Below are positions 1 to 8,117 of a stretch of DNA of 54,598 nucleotides, one piece after another; positions within the stretch are counted from its first letter, which is position 1; each line of letters begins with the position of its first letter. Origin of the DNA: DAOUAE01 sp034433795 (GTDB lineage: Bacteria; Chloroflexota; UBA6077; FW602-bin22; DAOUAE01). The translations under genes were made by a program, and so were the position numbers. Under the pieces are notes generated by a model. That model did not search any database. It saw nothing but the letters and a program-made list of their open reading frames with translations, and was not told where the DNA came from. The stretch lies in the NCBI GenBank assembly GCA_034433795.1, contig DAOUAE010000009.1, forward strand, positions 1 to 54,598, in the 5' to 3' direction.

Positions 1-1
1 G

Positions 2-667
2 GGGCTGGGCGTGGTCATCAACTACAAACTCGGCGCCTTCCCCGAGCGGGCGGCCGTCCTCGATATCGAACGGGGCGCTCTGACTGATATCCGACCTCTG
101 TTCTGGCAGACCGACACCTCAGTCTCCCACACCTCCTGGGGCTACGTCCGCGACCACGAGTACAAGACGCCGACCGCGATCATCCACGACCTGGCCGACA
201 TCGTCAGCAAAAACGGCGCCCTGCTCCTCAACGTCGGCCCCCGTCCGGACGGCACCATCCCCGAACCGGAGGTCCGGATCCTGCGCCAGATCGGCGCCTG
301 GCTGCGGACCAACGGCGAGGCCATCTACGGCACCCGCCCCTGGAAGGTCTACGGCGAGGGCCCGACCGAGGTCACCGGCGGCCCCTTCGGGGAACGCGAG
401 CGCCCGCCCTTCACCAGCCAGGACATCCGCTTCACCACCAAAGGCGATACGCTCTACGCCATCGTCCTGGGCCAGCCGACCGGGCCGGTGACCATCCGGT
501 CACTGGGCTCTTATCTCAAGCTCTATCCGCAGCGGATCGGGACGGTCGAGGTCCTGGGCTGGCCGGGTCCGGTCACCTGGGTGCGTGAGCCCCAGGGGCT
601 GGTGGTCACCCTCCCGCCGGACCTTCCACTCGCCCACGCGGTGGTGCTGAAGATCCGGCCCCAGTGA
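2..667 (+). CDS. Alpha-L-fucosidase (GH29), C-terminal part
   Basis: The reading frame is open to the left edge, so only the last ~221 residues are present. The segment SKNGALLLNVGPRPDG followed by an R-x-I-G-x-W-L-x-x-N-G-E-A-I-Y-G-T-R-P-W stretch is the signature of the end of the GH29 catalytic barrel; the rest is the beta-sandwich C-terminal domain. GH29 enzymes release terminal alpha-L-fucose from glycans by a retaining mechanism. The catalytic nucleophile lies upstream of the window and cannot be checked. It converges on the Rieske gene, with only 6 bp between the two stop codons. Family call is confident; substrate is not. Confidence 0.85.
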   Translation, partial: GLGVVINYKLGAFPERAAVLDIERGALTDIRPLFWQTDTSVSHTSWGYVRDHEYKTPTAIIHDLADIVSKNGALLLNVGPRPDGTIPEPEVRILRQIGAWLRTNGEAIYGTRPWKVYGEGPTEVTGGPFGERERPPFTSQDIRFTTKGDTLYAIVLGQPTGPVTIRSLGSYLKLYPQRIGTVEVLGWPGPVTWVREPQGLVVTLPPDLPLAHAVVLKIRPQ

Positions 668-673
668 CGGGCC

Positions 674-1123
674 CTAGTCGGGCACCTCGACCACCAGGTA
701 GAGGCCCTCGACGCTGACCGGGTAGGTTTCGGCCACGTAGGGGCCGCGAACCCGGCTCGGCACGGGACTCTCGCCGGCCGCCAGCAGCCTCTGCCCGCTC
801 TCGACGCTGACCGGGTAGCGGCGGGTGCGCAGCCGGACCGGGTCGCAGAGCGACTGGCCGGTGCGGATGTCGAACTCCCAGCCGTGCCAGGGACAGGCCA
901 GGATGGCCCGGCGCGGCTCGTAGAAGAACTCGCCCGGTCGCCCGCCGTGCACGATCCCCAGGAGCAGCCCCTGACAGAGCGGTCCCCCCTGGTGGGGGCA
1001 GCGGTTGCGCAGGGCGTAGAACTCGCCGTCCAGGTTGAAGAGACCGATGGAGCGCCCGGCGACCTCGACGATCTTGCGGCCGCCGGGCGGGATCTCGTCG
1101 ACGCGGGCGACGACGTATTTCAT
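674..1123 (-). CDS. Rieske [2Fe-2S] ferredoxin
   Basis: A 149-residue protein with the two Rieske ligand motifs C42-P-H44 and C77-P-W-H80-G-W, which bind a [2Fe-2S] cluster through two Cys and two His. It resembles soluble ferredoxins that pass electrons to ring-hydroxylating or other non-heme oxygenases. A longer frame continues upstream, but the ATG at 1123 starts the domain cleanly and overlaps the TGA of the preceding amidohydrolase by 4 bp, so it is the last gene of a translationally coupled operon. No oxygenase alpha subunit or reductase is next to it, so its electron partner is unknown. Confidence 0.85.
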   Translation of the reverse strand: MKYVVARVDEIPPGGRKIVEVAGRSIGLFNLDGEFYALRNRCPHQGGPLCQGLLLGIVHGGRPGEFFYEPRRAILACPWHGWEFDIRTGQSLCDPVRLRTRRYPVSVESGQRLLAAGESPVPSRVRGPYVAETYPVSVEGLYLVVEVPD

Positions 1124-2208
1124 GGCAGGTTGTACAGACGACGGGCGTTCTCGAACAGAATGCCCCGCCGGATAGCCTCGGGAACCCGGGCCGGGAGAGC
1201 CGTGTCCGGCTCGTCGGCGTCCCAGTGGGGATAGTCGCTGGCGAAGAGGATGTGATCGACCATATCGCCGTACTGCTCGAGAAGGGTCAGGAAATGCCGC
1301 GGGTCGGGCGGCTCCTCCATCGGCTGGGTGGTCAGGTAGACATGCTCGCGGATGTACTCTGAAGGCGGCCGTTTGAGGTGGGGCACCTCGCTGCGCAGCA
1401 GCCGCCAGCTCCGGTCCAGCCGCCACATCAGCGAGGGAAGCCAGCCGAAGCCGTTCTCGACCGAGACGACCTTGATCGGAAAGTGATCGAAAACCCCCTC
1501 GGCGATCAGGCTGATGATATTGGCCTGCATGGCCTGGGCCGGGCCGATGTGCTCCTCCAGATAGTACGAGGGCCAGCCGCAGCCGGTGACCGGCTGACCG
1601 TAGGAGCCGAAGGCGTGCGAGACCACGTGCAGGCCGTGCCTGGCGCAGGCCTCGTAGATTGGCCAGTACTTGCGGCGGCCCATCGGCTCCTGAGGCCGGC
1701 CGGTGAACTCCACCTGAACGAAGCGCTTATCAGCCGCCCGCCGCTCGATCTCGGCCACCGCCCGGGGTGGGTCCTCGAAGGGGACGACGATCGAGGCCCG
1801 CAGCCGCGGGTCCTGGTCCAGCCACTCGGCCACCTGCCAGTCGTTGACGGCCGTGGCCAGGGCGGCGTCCAGCGCCTGGTTCGGCTGGCGCCCGACCGGG
1901 GTGAGCGGGATGAGGATGGCGTAGGCCACGTTGTAGGGGTCGAGGTAGTGCTGGCGGGTGAAGCCCACCTCCGAGCCGCTCTGCCGGCCCGACGGCGGCC
2001 GCGCGTCGGCCCGGTTGGGCCAGAAGCGGGGATAGTAACTGCCGGCGAAGGGGCGGACCCCGTAGGTCTCGATATGGTCGCGCCAGCGCTGGGAGAGATA
2101 GGGGTAGAGGTCCTTGATCGAGTCAAGTTCGTTGTGCAGGTCGCAGTCGATGATCGGCGGACGGGTCCGCGCCCGTGGCGGACGGGGCTGCGTCTGCGTG
2201 ACGACCAT
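1120..2208 (-). CDS. Amidohydrolase family 2 protein (copy B)
   Basis: A 362-residue metal-dependent TIM-barrel hydrolase of the Amidohydro_2 superfamily, which includes ACMSD-type decarboxylases. The N-terminal PIIDCDLHNE gives the D-x-H-like first metal motif, VSHAFGSYG lies mid-protein, and FASDYPHWD near the C terminus carries the conserved Asp. The ATG at 2208 is chosen over an upstream start because GAGGAGGAG sits just before it. It is a paralogue of the gene 34 bp upstream (copy A): same length and same motif order. Position between alcohol dehydrogenase and Rieske genes suggests degradation of an organic acid or aromatic compound; the substrate cannot be read from the sequence. Confidence 0.8.
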   Translation of the reverse strand: MVVTQTQPRPPRARTRPPIIDCDLHNELDSIKDLYPYLSQRWRDHIETYGVRPFAGSYYPRFWPNRADARPPSGRQSGSEVGFTRQHYLDPYNVAYAILIPLTPVGRQPNQALDAALATAVNDWQVAEWLDQDPRLRASIVVPFEDPPRAVAEIERRAADKRFVQVEFTGRPQEPMGRRKYWPIYEACARHGLHVVSHAFGSYGQPVTGCGWPSYYLEEHIGPAQAMQANIISLIAEGVFDHFPIKVVSVENGFGWLPSLMWRLDRSWRLLRSEVPHLKRPPSEYIREHVYLTTQPMEEPPDPRHFLTLLEQYGDMVDHILFASDYPHWDADEPDTALPARVPEAIRRGILFENARRLYNLP

Positions 2209-2242
2209 CGGACGCTCCTCCTCATTCAGCGGGCGCCCGCGC

Positions 2243-3331
2243 TCACAGACGGCGGTAGAGCGCCCGCGCATTCTCGGTCCGGATCTTCTGCGCCAGCGCC
2301 TCCGGGAGAGCGGGGAAAAGCACCGTCTCCGGGTCCACCCCGTGCTCGTGCGGATAGTCGCTGGCGTAGAGCAGCATCTCCTCCGCCCCCAGCTGGGCCA
2401 GCACGGCCAGCAGCGCCTGAGGATCCGCCGGCGCGTCGAGCGGCTGCACCGTCAACCGGACGTGCTGGCGAACGTAGGCCGAAGGGGGCTGTTTGAGCCA
2501 CGGCACCAGCCGGCGCAGGTTGCGCCACTCTTTGTCAAAGCGCCAGAGGTGCGGCGGCAGCCAGGTCACCCCCGACTCCAGCAGAACTACCTTGACAGTG
2601 GGGAAAAGATCGAAGACCCCTTCGCAGACGATGCTGGTCAGCTGTGAAGCGAAGACCTGGGCCATGCCGGCGTACTCTTCGAAATAGTACGAGGGCCAGC
2701 CCGAGGGGGTCGGCGGGGTGCCCGGCGCCCCGCCGAAGTGAATGGCCGCCACCAGGTCGTGCCGGGCGATGGCCTCCCACAGCGGCTGATAGATCCGGTT
2801 GCCGTAGGGGAAATACGAGCGAGCCGGCAGGAGGACCTGAACGAAGCCGGGATGCTGAGCCACCCGGTCGATCTCCTGGGCCGCCAGCTGCGGGATCTGG
2901 CAGGGAACAACGATCGAGGCCCGCAGGCGCGGCTCTTTCGCCAGCCACTCCTCGGCCAGCCAGTCGTTGACCGCCCGGGCCAGCGCCACCGCCGCGTCGG
3001 GGTTGTGCAGGCTGTCGATGGCGTAGGTGCAGACCAGGATACCCACCTCGACGTTCAGCGGATCGAGCACCTGGGCCCGGAGCAGCTCCAGACTCGACCC
3101 GGCCGGCCCCTGGGGCGGGAGGCTGCCGGGACGGGCGGCCACCGGCGACTGCGGGGGATAGTAGGTGTCGATGGGGCCTTTGAAGCGGGTGTGGGTGATG
3201 TGCTCGACCCAGTAGGGCGGAAGATAGGGGAAAAGGGCCTCGACCGTGGGCACCTCGGCGTGGATATCGCAGTCGATGACCGGAGGACGCTGACCTGTCC
3301 GGACCTCCGGTGTCGCCATCTCCGTCTGCAC
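2243..3331 (-). CDS. Amidohydrolase family 2 protein (copy A)
   Basis: A 362-residue Amidohydro_2 protein with the same scaffold as copy B: PPVIDCDIHAE at the N terminus, GWPSYYFEEYAG in the middle, YASDYPHEHG near the C terminus. The start is a GTG with GGAGGAGGGAGG about 6 bp upstream. It follows the alcohol dehydrogenase by 27 bp, so the two are very likely co-transcribed. Tandem copies of one length imply a local duplication, with either two sequential substrates or a heteromer. No function is assigned beyond metal-dependent hydrolase or decarboxylase. Confidence 0.8.
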   Translation of the reverse strand: MQTEMATPEVRTGQRPPVIDCDIHAEVPTVEALFPYLPPYWVEHITHTRFKGPIDTYYPPQSPVAARPGSLPPQGPAGSSLELLRAQVLDPLNVEVGILVCTYAIDSLHNPDAAVALARAVNDWLAEEWLAKEPRLRASIVVPCQIPQLAAQEIDRVAQHPGFVQVLLPARSYFPYGNRIYQPLWEAIARHDLVAAIHFGGAPGTPPTPSGWPSYYFEEYAGMAQVFASQLTSIVCEGVFDLFPTVKVVLLESGVTWLPPHLWRFDKEWRNLRRLVPWLKQPPSAYVRQHVRLTVQPLDAPADPQALLAVLAQLGAEEMLLYASDYPHEHGVDPETVLFPALPEALAQKIRTENARALYRRL

Positions 3332-3358
3332 CGGGCCTCCCTCCTCCCGACGGCCGGG

Positions 3359-4450
3359 TCAGTAGACGATCACGCTCCGGGCGACCTCGCCGCGCCGCAA
3401 AAGCTCGAAGGCGGTGTTGATCTCGTCCAGGCCGAGCCGCCGGCTGATGAGCTCGCGCAGTTTGATCCGCCCCTCCATAAACAGGTCGACCAGCATGGGG
3501 AGGTCGACCCGCTGCCGGGCGCCGCCGAACGAACTGCCGGTCAGCACCCGCTCCTGGACCAGCAGTTGCGGATCGATGGCGATCCGTGTCCCATGGGGTG
3601 AGACGCCGATGACCACCGCCATGCCGCCGCGCCGGACCGAGGCCACCATCTGCTCGATGGTCTGGGCGCTGCCCACCGCCTCGAAGGCGTAGTCGGCCCC
3701 CCAGCCGTCGGTCAGGGCCAGAATGCGGGCCACCGGGTCCTCCCGCCGGGCGTCGATGACGTGGGTGGCGCCAAACTCCTGGGCCAGCGCCAGCTTCCGT
3801 TCGACGACGTCCACCGCGATGATCCGGCCGGCCCCGACCAGCCGGCAGGCCTGGATGACATTCAGGCCGACGCCACCGCAGCCGTAGACCGCCACCGTGC
3901 TCCCGGCCGCCACGTGGGCGCGGTTGAGCACGGCCCCCATGCCGGCCATCACCCCGCAGGCGATGAGGCAGACCACATCGAGCGGGGCGTCGCGCCGGAT
4001 GGGGACCACCCCCTGTTCGAGCAGAACGGCGTAGGGGCTGAAGGCCGAGACCTGCAGGAAGTGGTAGACCTCCCGGCCGTGCCAGCGGAAACGGGTGGTG
4101 CCGTCGAGCATCAGGTGGCGCGGCCGGTCGCGCAGGACGCAGAGATTGGGACGGCCGATGGTGCAGAAGCGGCAGAGACCACAGCTGGGGATGTAGCTGG
4201 TCAGAACATGGTCGCCGGGCCGGACGCGTGTCACCCCCGGCCCGACCGCCTCGACGACCCCCGCCCCCTCGTGGCCCAGGACGACCGGCAGCGGATGGGG
4301 CAGGGCCCCGGTGATGACGTGCAGGTCGCTGTGACAGACGCCGGTGGCCGCGTAGCGGACCAGCACCTCCCCCGCACGTGGCTCCAGCACCTCCAGGTCC
4401 ACCACCTCGAGGGGGGCTCCGACCGCCGTGAGGACCGCTGCCCGAACCAC
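3359..4450 (-). CDS. Zinc-dependent alcohol dehydrogenase (class III-like)
   Basis: A 363-residue medium-chain dehydrogenase/reductase. The catalytic zinc site is seen in TGVCHSDLH and GHEGAG, the structural zinc site in CGLCRFCTIGRPNLC, and the NAD(P) fold in YGCGGVGLN. The insertion after the structural zinc loop resembles the class III / NDMA-dependent branch, which oxidises primary alcohols or formaldehyde adducts. Start is a GTG with GGCGGAG in front. It is the first gene of the operon that continues into both amidohydrolases and the Rieske protein, and it has its own promoter. Substrate unknown. Confidence 0.85.
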   Translation of the reverse strand: MVRAAVLTAVGAPLEVVDLEVLEPRAGEVLVRYAATGVCHSDLHVITGALPHPLPVVLGHEGAGVVEAVGPGVTRVRPGDHVLTSYIPSCGLCRFCTIGRPNLCVLRDRPRHLMLDGTTRFRWHGREVYHFLQVSAFSPYAVLLEQGVVPIRRDAPLDVVCLIACGVMAGMGAVLNRAHVAAGSTVAVYGCGGVGLNVIQACRLVGAGRIIAVDVVERKLALAQEFGATHVIDARREDPVARILALTDGWGADYAFEAVGSAQTIEQMVASVRRGGMAVVIGVSPHGTRIAIDPQLLVQERVLTGSSFGGARQRVDLPMLVDLFMEGRIKLRELISRRLGLDEINTAFELLRRGEVARSVIVY

Positions 4451-4524
4451 GCTCCGCCCCCGGCTCCGACTGTGACGGCCACCCGGCCCGGTCAGTCGAG
4501 ACCGCGCCCGCCTGCTCTACCGCC

Positions 4525-4553
4525 AGCATAGCCGAAACGCGCCCGGCCGTCAA
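4525..4553 (-). promoter_or_regulatory. Promoter of alcohol dehydrogenase / amidohydrolase / Rieske operon
   Basis: On the minus strand TTGACG (4548-4553) and TATGCT (4525-4530) are separated by 17 bp, 75 bp upstream of the GTG start. This gives the four-gene block its own promoter, separate from the second dehydrogenase. Confidence 0.6.
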
Positions 4554-4570
4554 GGGGCCAGCGCGGTCGC

Positions 4571-5668
4571 TCAGGGAACGATGATGGCCCGCCCGACGAT
4601 CTCCCCCCGCGCCAGGGCAGCGTAGGCGGTGTTGACGGCGGTCAGCGGGTAGCGCCGGCTGACGAGGCGCCGGAGATCGATCACGCCCCGGCGGGCCAGC
4701 TCCACCACCGCCGGGAGATCGGCCCGGGTCCGGGCGCCGTAGGAGCCGACGACCTGCAGCCCCCGCCGGACCAGACGGGTGATCGCCAGCGGAGCGGTGA
4801 CCCCAACCGGCGCGATGCCGATGAGGACCGCCCGGCCCCCATCGCCGACCATCTCGACCGCCTGACCGACCGTCTCCGGCCGGCCCAGGGCCTCGAAAGC
4901 CACGTCCACGCCGCGTCCCCCGGTCAGCGCCCGGACCGCCGCCACCGGGTCCTCCCGGCCAGCGTCGACCAGATGGGTGGCCCCCAGGCTCCGGGCCAGG
5001 TCCAGCTTCTCCGACCGAACATCCACCGCCACCACCGGCCAAGCCCCAAACGCCCGCGCGATCGGAATCAGACTGGCGCCCACCCCGCCAACCGCCACCA
5101 CCGCCACCGCCATCCCGGCCCGCAGATCGGCCGCGTGACGGACCGCCCCGTAGGCGGTCAGGACGGCGCAGCCCAGGACGGCCGCCTCCTCCAGCGGCAG
5201 ATCGTCGGGGAGCGGCGCGAGCGCGGTGGCCGGCACCACCGCGTACTCGGCCAGCCCGCCCATCGAGTACATCCAGACCGGCTGGCCGTCCGGGCGCCGC
5301 AGCCGGGTCTGGCCGTCGTAGAGAACGCCACGCTGACGGTTACAGGTGAAGAAAAGTTCGCAGAGATCGTCGCGCCCCCGGACGCAGAAGCCGCAGCGGC
5401 CGCAGGGCATCAGAAACGCCCCCACCACCCGCTGACCGACCGCATACCCCTCGACGCCGGGTCCCACGGCGGCGACGACCCCGGCGACCTCGTGCCCCAG
5501 GACGCAGGGCCGGGGAAACGGCACCTCGTTCTTGAGGACGTGGAGATCAGTGTGGCAGACGCCACAGGCCCGCACCCGGATCAACACCTCGCCGGTCCGT
5601 GGCTCCGGCGTCGGCAGGTCCTCCAGGCTCATCGTCTCGGCCCCGGCCGCCAGAACCGCTGCTCTCAT
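4571..5668 (-). CDS. Zinc-dependent alcohol dehydrogenase
   Basis: A 365-residue medium-chain zinc dehydrogenase with CGVCHTDLH and GHEVAG (catalytic zinc), CGRCGFCVRGRDDLC (structural zinc) and an AVGGVGAS nucleotide-binding turn. It resembles enzymes annotated as alcohol or 6-hydroxycyclohex-1-ene-1-carbonyl-type dehydrogenases. ATG start with a G-rich ribosome-binding stretch. It is separated from the next dehydrogenase by 120 bp that hold a promoter, so it is probably monocistronic, though it points the same way and may act in the same pathway. Its own promoter carries a palindrome at the predicted start site. Confidence 0.85.
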   Translation of the reverse strand: MRAAVLAAGAETMSLEDLPTPEPRTGEVLIRVRACGVCHTDLHVLKNEVPFPRPCVLGHEVAGVVAAVGPGVEGYAVGQRVVGAFLMPCGRCGFCVRGRDDLCELFFTCNRQRGVLYDGQTRLRRPDGQPVWMYSMGGLAEYAVVPATALAPLPDDLPLEEAAVLGCAVLTAYGAVRHAADLRAGMAVAVVAVGGVGASLIPIARAFGAWPVVAVDVRSEKLDLARSLGATHLVDAGREDPVAAVRALTGGRGVDVAFEALGRPETVGQAVEMVGDGGRAVLIGIAPVGVTAPLAITRLVRRGLQVVGSYGARTRADLPAVVELARRGVIDLRRLVSRRYPLTAVNTAYAALARGEIVGRAIIVP

Positions 5669-5691
5669 GGCGCCCCCCCTGGAAGCCAGAC

Positions 5692-5739
5692 CCTCGGCCT
5701 CCCAGGCCGAGGATAGTCAGACCGGCCGCCGCCTGTCAA
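5692..5739 (-). promoter_or_regulatory. Promoter with start-site palindrome upstream of the alcohol dehydrogenase
   Basis: Minus strand: TTGACA (5734-5739), 18 bp spacer, TATCCT (5710-5715). Immediately downstream, across the predicted transcription start, is the perfect inverted repeat CCTCGGCCT-ccc-AGGCCGAGG (5692-5712). Its position suggests either a repressor operator or a 5' hairpin in the mRNA. Confidence 0.6.
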
Positions 5740-5873
5740 CGGCCGCTCACCGGGGTCGCTCCTTACTGGCCCGGAGAGCCGCCGCCACGGCGCACCCGCG
5801 CTCCGTACCGCGAACGGTGCATTCACCGAGCGAACCGTCCGCCGGTGCTGGCGGCTGGCCTGGCGGATCGGCT

Positions 5874-6584
5874 ATGATCCGGGAGAGAATACGCTTGCGG
5901 AGAGCGTTGGTGGAGCTCTGGCTGGTGAGCGGACTGGTTGTGCTGCTGGTTCTCGGACTACTGTTCTGGCGGGGACCGTTCCGACGGCCTCGCCCGGAGT
6001 CCGAGCGGCCGGCCGAGCCGCCACAGGCGCAGCCCGCACTGAGCGAGGCCAAGCCGGGCGATGTGGTCTTCGTCGCCGGCGGGCGCGACCATCTCGTCGA
6101 GGCCGTCCTGGACTGCCAGGAGGAGGTCGGGGGCCGGCTCACCCGCTGGCAGTGGCTGGTCCTCTCGGAGGGCTGGCTGATCGAACTGCTCCCCTACCAC
6201 CGTTACCTGGGCCAGCAGTGGCAGGTGGTCTACCAGGGGACACCGCTCTTCGACGCCCTGGTCGGACCCGGTGGGGCCCTGCGGCGTTTTGAGGCCCACG
6301 TCCGCGAGGGGATCGCCGCCCAGGAGCCGGTTACCCTCACCATCGAGGGGACCTCCTGGCGGGTCAGCAGCACCGGCTCGTTCCAGGCGAGCGCTCGCGG
6401 CGAGGTCTGGCCGCAGGGGCCGGTCTGGGCCGCCCTCAGCCCCGACCCAGCCGACAACGTCTACTTCACGCTAAGCCGAACCGAGGGTGCCGAGGAACGG
6501 GTGCTGGGTCTCTGGACCGACCACATCCTGCTCTACCGCGAACGTCCGCTGGCCGAGGGCGACGCCACCCTCTACCCGAGGTGA
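5874..6584 (+). CDS. Membrane-anchored DUF4178-like protein
   Basis: A 236-residue protein with one N-terminal membrane segment (about residues 14-30), a Pro/Glu-rich linker, and a globular domain starting at KPGDVVFVAGGRDHLVEAVLDCQEE. That pattern, with W-x-x-L-x-x-x-W-L repeats, resembles the DUF4178 beta-rich domain, whose function is not known. The ATG is weakly supported: it overlaps a TATGAT -10-like hexamer and has no good ribosome-binding site, while GGGAGAG just downstream could serve a TTG start about seven codons later. It forms a pair with the zinc-ribbon gene 6 bp downstream. Confidence 0.55.
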   Translation: MIRERIRLRRALVELWLVSGLVVLLVLGLLFWRGPFRRPRPESERPAEPPQAQPALSEAKPGDVVFVAGGRDHLVEAVLDCQEEVGGRLTRWQWLVLSEGWLIELLPYHRYLGQQWQVVYQGTPLFDALVGPGGALRRFEAHVREGIAAQEPVTLTIEGTSWRVSSTGSFQASARGEVWPQGPVWAALSPDPADNVYFTLSRTEGAEERVLGLWTDHILLYRERPLAEGDATLYPR

Positions 6585-6590
6585 GAGCCG

Positions 6591-6986
6591 ATGGAGGCCT
6601 TCCTGGGCCCGGCAATCCTCATCTGGGCCCTCCTGGCCCTGGGCAGCGCGCTCCACGCCAGCAGCAAGCGCCGCCACTTCTGGCGCTGGTTCCTGGCCGG
6701 CCTGCTGGGCGGACCGGTGACCTTCCTCGTCACCTTTCTGGTCCCGGAGCACGTGCCGCCGGAGGAGGCGGTCCGCTGCCCGGCCTGCGGGGCGACCGTC
6801 CACCGCAGCCGGCTGCGCTGTCCCGCCTGCCGGACCTGGCTGCCCACCCCCGCCCGCCAGACAGCCGTCCGGCTGGGACGGGAGACGGCCGCCGCCCTTT
6901 TCCTTCTGCGCCGGGCCCTGCGTCCGCGCGCCCGGCCGACCGCCCGCCCGGGCCGGCCGCCCTCTCCCGGCCAGCCTGCCCCCTGA
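6591..6986 (+). CDS. Small membrane protein with a zinc ribbon
   Basis: A 131-residue protein: two hydrophobic segments (about 3-18 and 30-50), then RCPACG and RCPAC, two CxxC knuckles 13 residues apart that form a zinc ribbon, then a basic Pro/Arg-rich tail. No enzyme motif is seen. The start follows the upstream stop by 6 bp and has GAGAG in front, so it is co-expressed with the DUF4178-like gene. The zinc ribbon may mediate protein contact. I do not recognise a named family. Confidence 0.6.
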   Translation: MEAFLGPAILIWALLALGSALHASSKRRHFWRWFLAGLLGGPVTFLVTFLVPEHVPPEEAVRCPACGATVHRSRLRCPACRTWLPTPARQTAVRLGRETAAALFLLRRALRPRARPTARPGRPPSPGQPAP

Positions 6987-7091
6987 TCAGCAGCCTGTCG
7001 TGCACGGACCGGTCTCTGTCCCGCCCCGGTCAGCCGGGTCCCTCCGCCCGATAGGGTCGGCCGGGATCGCCACCGACCAGCCCTGCCGGGT

Positions 7092-8039
7092 TTACGGCCG
7101 ACCGTCAGCGGGACCGGAGGTCCGCTCCCCGCCAACCACCTGAGCGGCCAGCCGGGCCAGGATCTCCGGGCGGAAGCGGCGCTCCTCGGCGGCCAGGAGA
7201 CGGTAGCGCTCCTCCGGATCGCGGGTGGCCAGCACCTGCCGGCGCCCGGCCAGGAAGTCGGCCAGCAGCGCCTGCACCGCCGGGTGCTCCCACAGGCGAG
7301 CCAGGAAAGCCAGGGCGCCGGGCGTGCGGGCCCAGAGGTCGGCGTACAGGCGCTGGTACTCTTCGGCGTAGGTCAGGTCCTGAGTACTGGCCGCCGGCCA
7401 CCAGTCGGTCGGGGGGAGCGGCCGGGCCAGGAGCAGCGCCGGAATATAGGGGTTGGCCAGGAAAGCTCCCAGCAGGATGGTCGCAGCGGCCCGATGATCG
7501 CCCTGGGCGAAGAGAAGGAGCCCCAGATTATACCGGGCGTGGGGGTCGTCCTGGGTGCGCTCATACCAGGCCTGGGCCTCGGCCAGCCGCCCCAGGGCAT
7601 GGTAGAGGCCGCCGATAAGATAACGCACTCCCTGATGATCCTCGGCGTCGAGCCGGAGCAGCCGCTCGAAGGCCGCCAGCGCCTCGGCCAGCCGACCGAG
7701 CCGCCAGCAGGCCAGGCCGTAGCCGTAGAGAGCCCGCAGAGCCGGCCGCAAAGCGACCACCGCCCAGGCCCGGCCCGGCGGCGCCTGCGCCAGGGCCTCG
7801 CCCGCCCGCGCCAGGGCCTGGGCGAAGGCCTCGGCCGCCTGGCCGTACTCACCACGGTCGTAGGCCAGCAGCCCCAGGTGGTTATAGGCGTCGAGGTAGT
7901 CCGGGTCTACCCCGGCCGCCGCCCGGAAGAGCGCGGCGGCCTCCTCCGGCCGCCCACGGTCCAGGGCGCCGATCCCCTCGTGGACCAGGCGCTCGGCCAG
8001 GGCGCGCCGCTCGGTCCCCGCCCGTGCCTGCTCGCCCAT
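7092..8039 (-). CDS. Tetratricopeptide (TPR) repeat protein
   Basis: A 315-residue, Ala/Leu-rich helical protein. Several TPR units are readable, for example AAALFRAAAGVDPDYLDAYNHLG, AAEAFAQALARAG and the LAEALAAFERLLRLD block, each with the W/L-G-Y-A-F-A-P spacing of TPRs. A longer frame exists upstream, but the ATG at 8039 has GAGAGAGG in front and begins the folded part. TPR proteins are scaffolds; the partner is unknown. The C-terminal ~120 residues contain no clear repeat and are unassigned. Divergent from the K+ importer gene. Confidence 0.65.
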   Translation of the reverse strand: MGEQARAGTERRALAERLVHEGIGALDRGRPEEAAALFRAAAGVDPDYLDAYNHLGLLAYDRGEYGQAAEAFAQALARAGEALAQAPPGRAWAVVALRPALRALYGYGLACWRLGRLAEALAAFERLLRLDAEDHQGVRYLIGGLYHALGRLAEAQAWYERTQDDPHARYNLGLLLFAQGDHRAAATILLGAFLANPYIPALLLARPLPPTDWWPAASTQDLTYAEEYQRLYADLWARTPGALAFLARLWEHPAVQALLADFLAGRRQVLATRDPEERYRLLAAEERRFRPEILARLAAQVVGGERTSGPADGRP

Positions 8040-8073
8040 CGTCGCCTCTCTCCGCACAGCCCATCTCTCCCAT

Positions 8074-8081
8074 GCTAAACT
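8074..8081 (+). promoter_or_regulatory. Possible extended -10 element for the KimA-like gene
   Basis: TGCTAAACT within the 78-bp divergent gap has the TGn-TAnnnT form of an extended -10. No convincing -35 is found. The reverse strand of the same spot reads TATAGT, so the opposite gene could share it. Confidence 0.3.
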
Positions 8082-8117
8082 ATACGGGGAGCCGGTGCAC
8101 TCCGCCGGAGACCGAGA

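Noticed and set aside
2535..5042. 835-residue minus-strand frame
   Set aside because: Out-of-frame read of the amidohydrolase and both alcohol dehydrogenases, Gly/Arg-rich with no fold.
8040..8117. c-di-AMP (ydaO) riboswitch before the KimA-like gene
   Set aside because: The divergent gap is 78 bp, too short for that aptamer, and its conserved blocks are absent.
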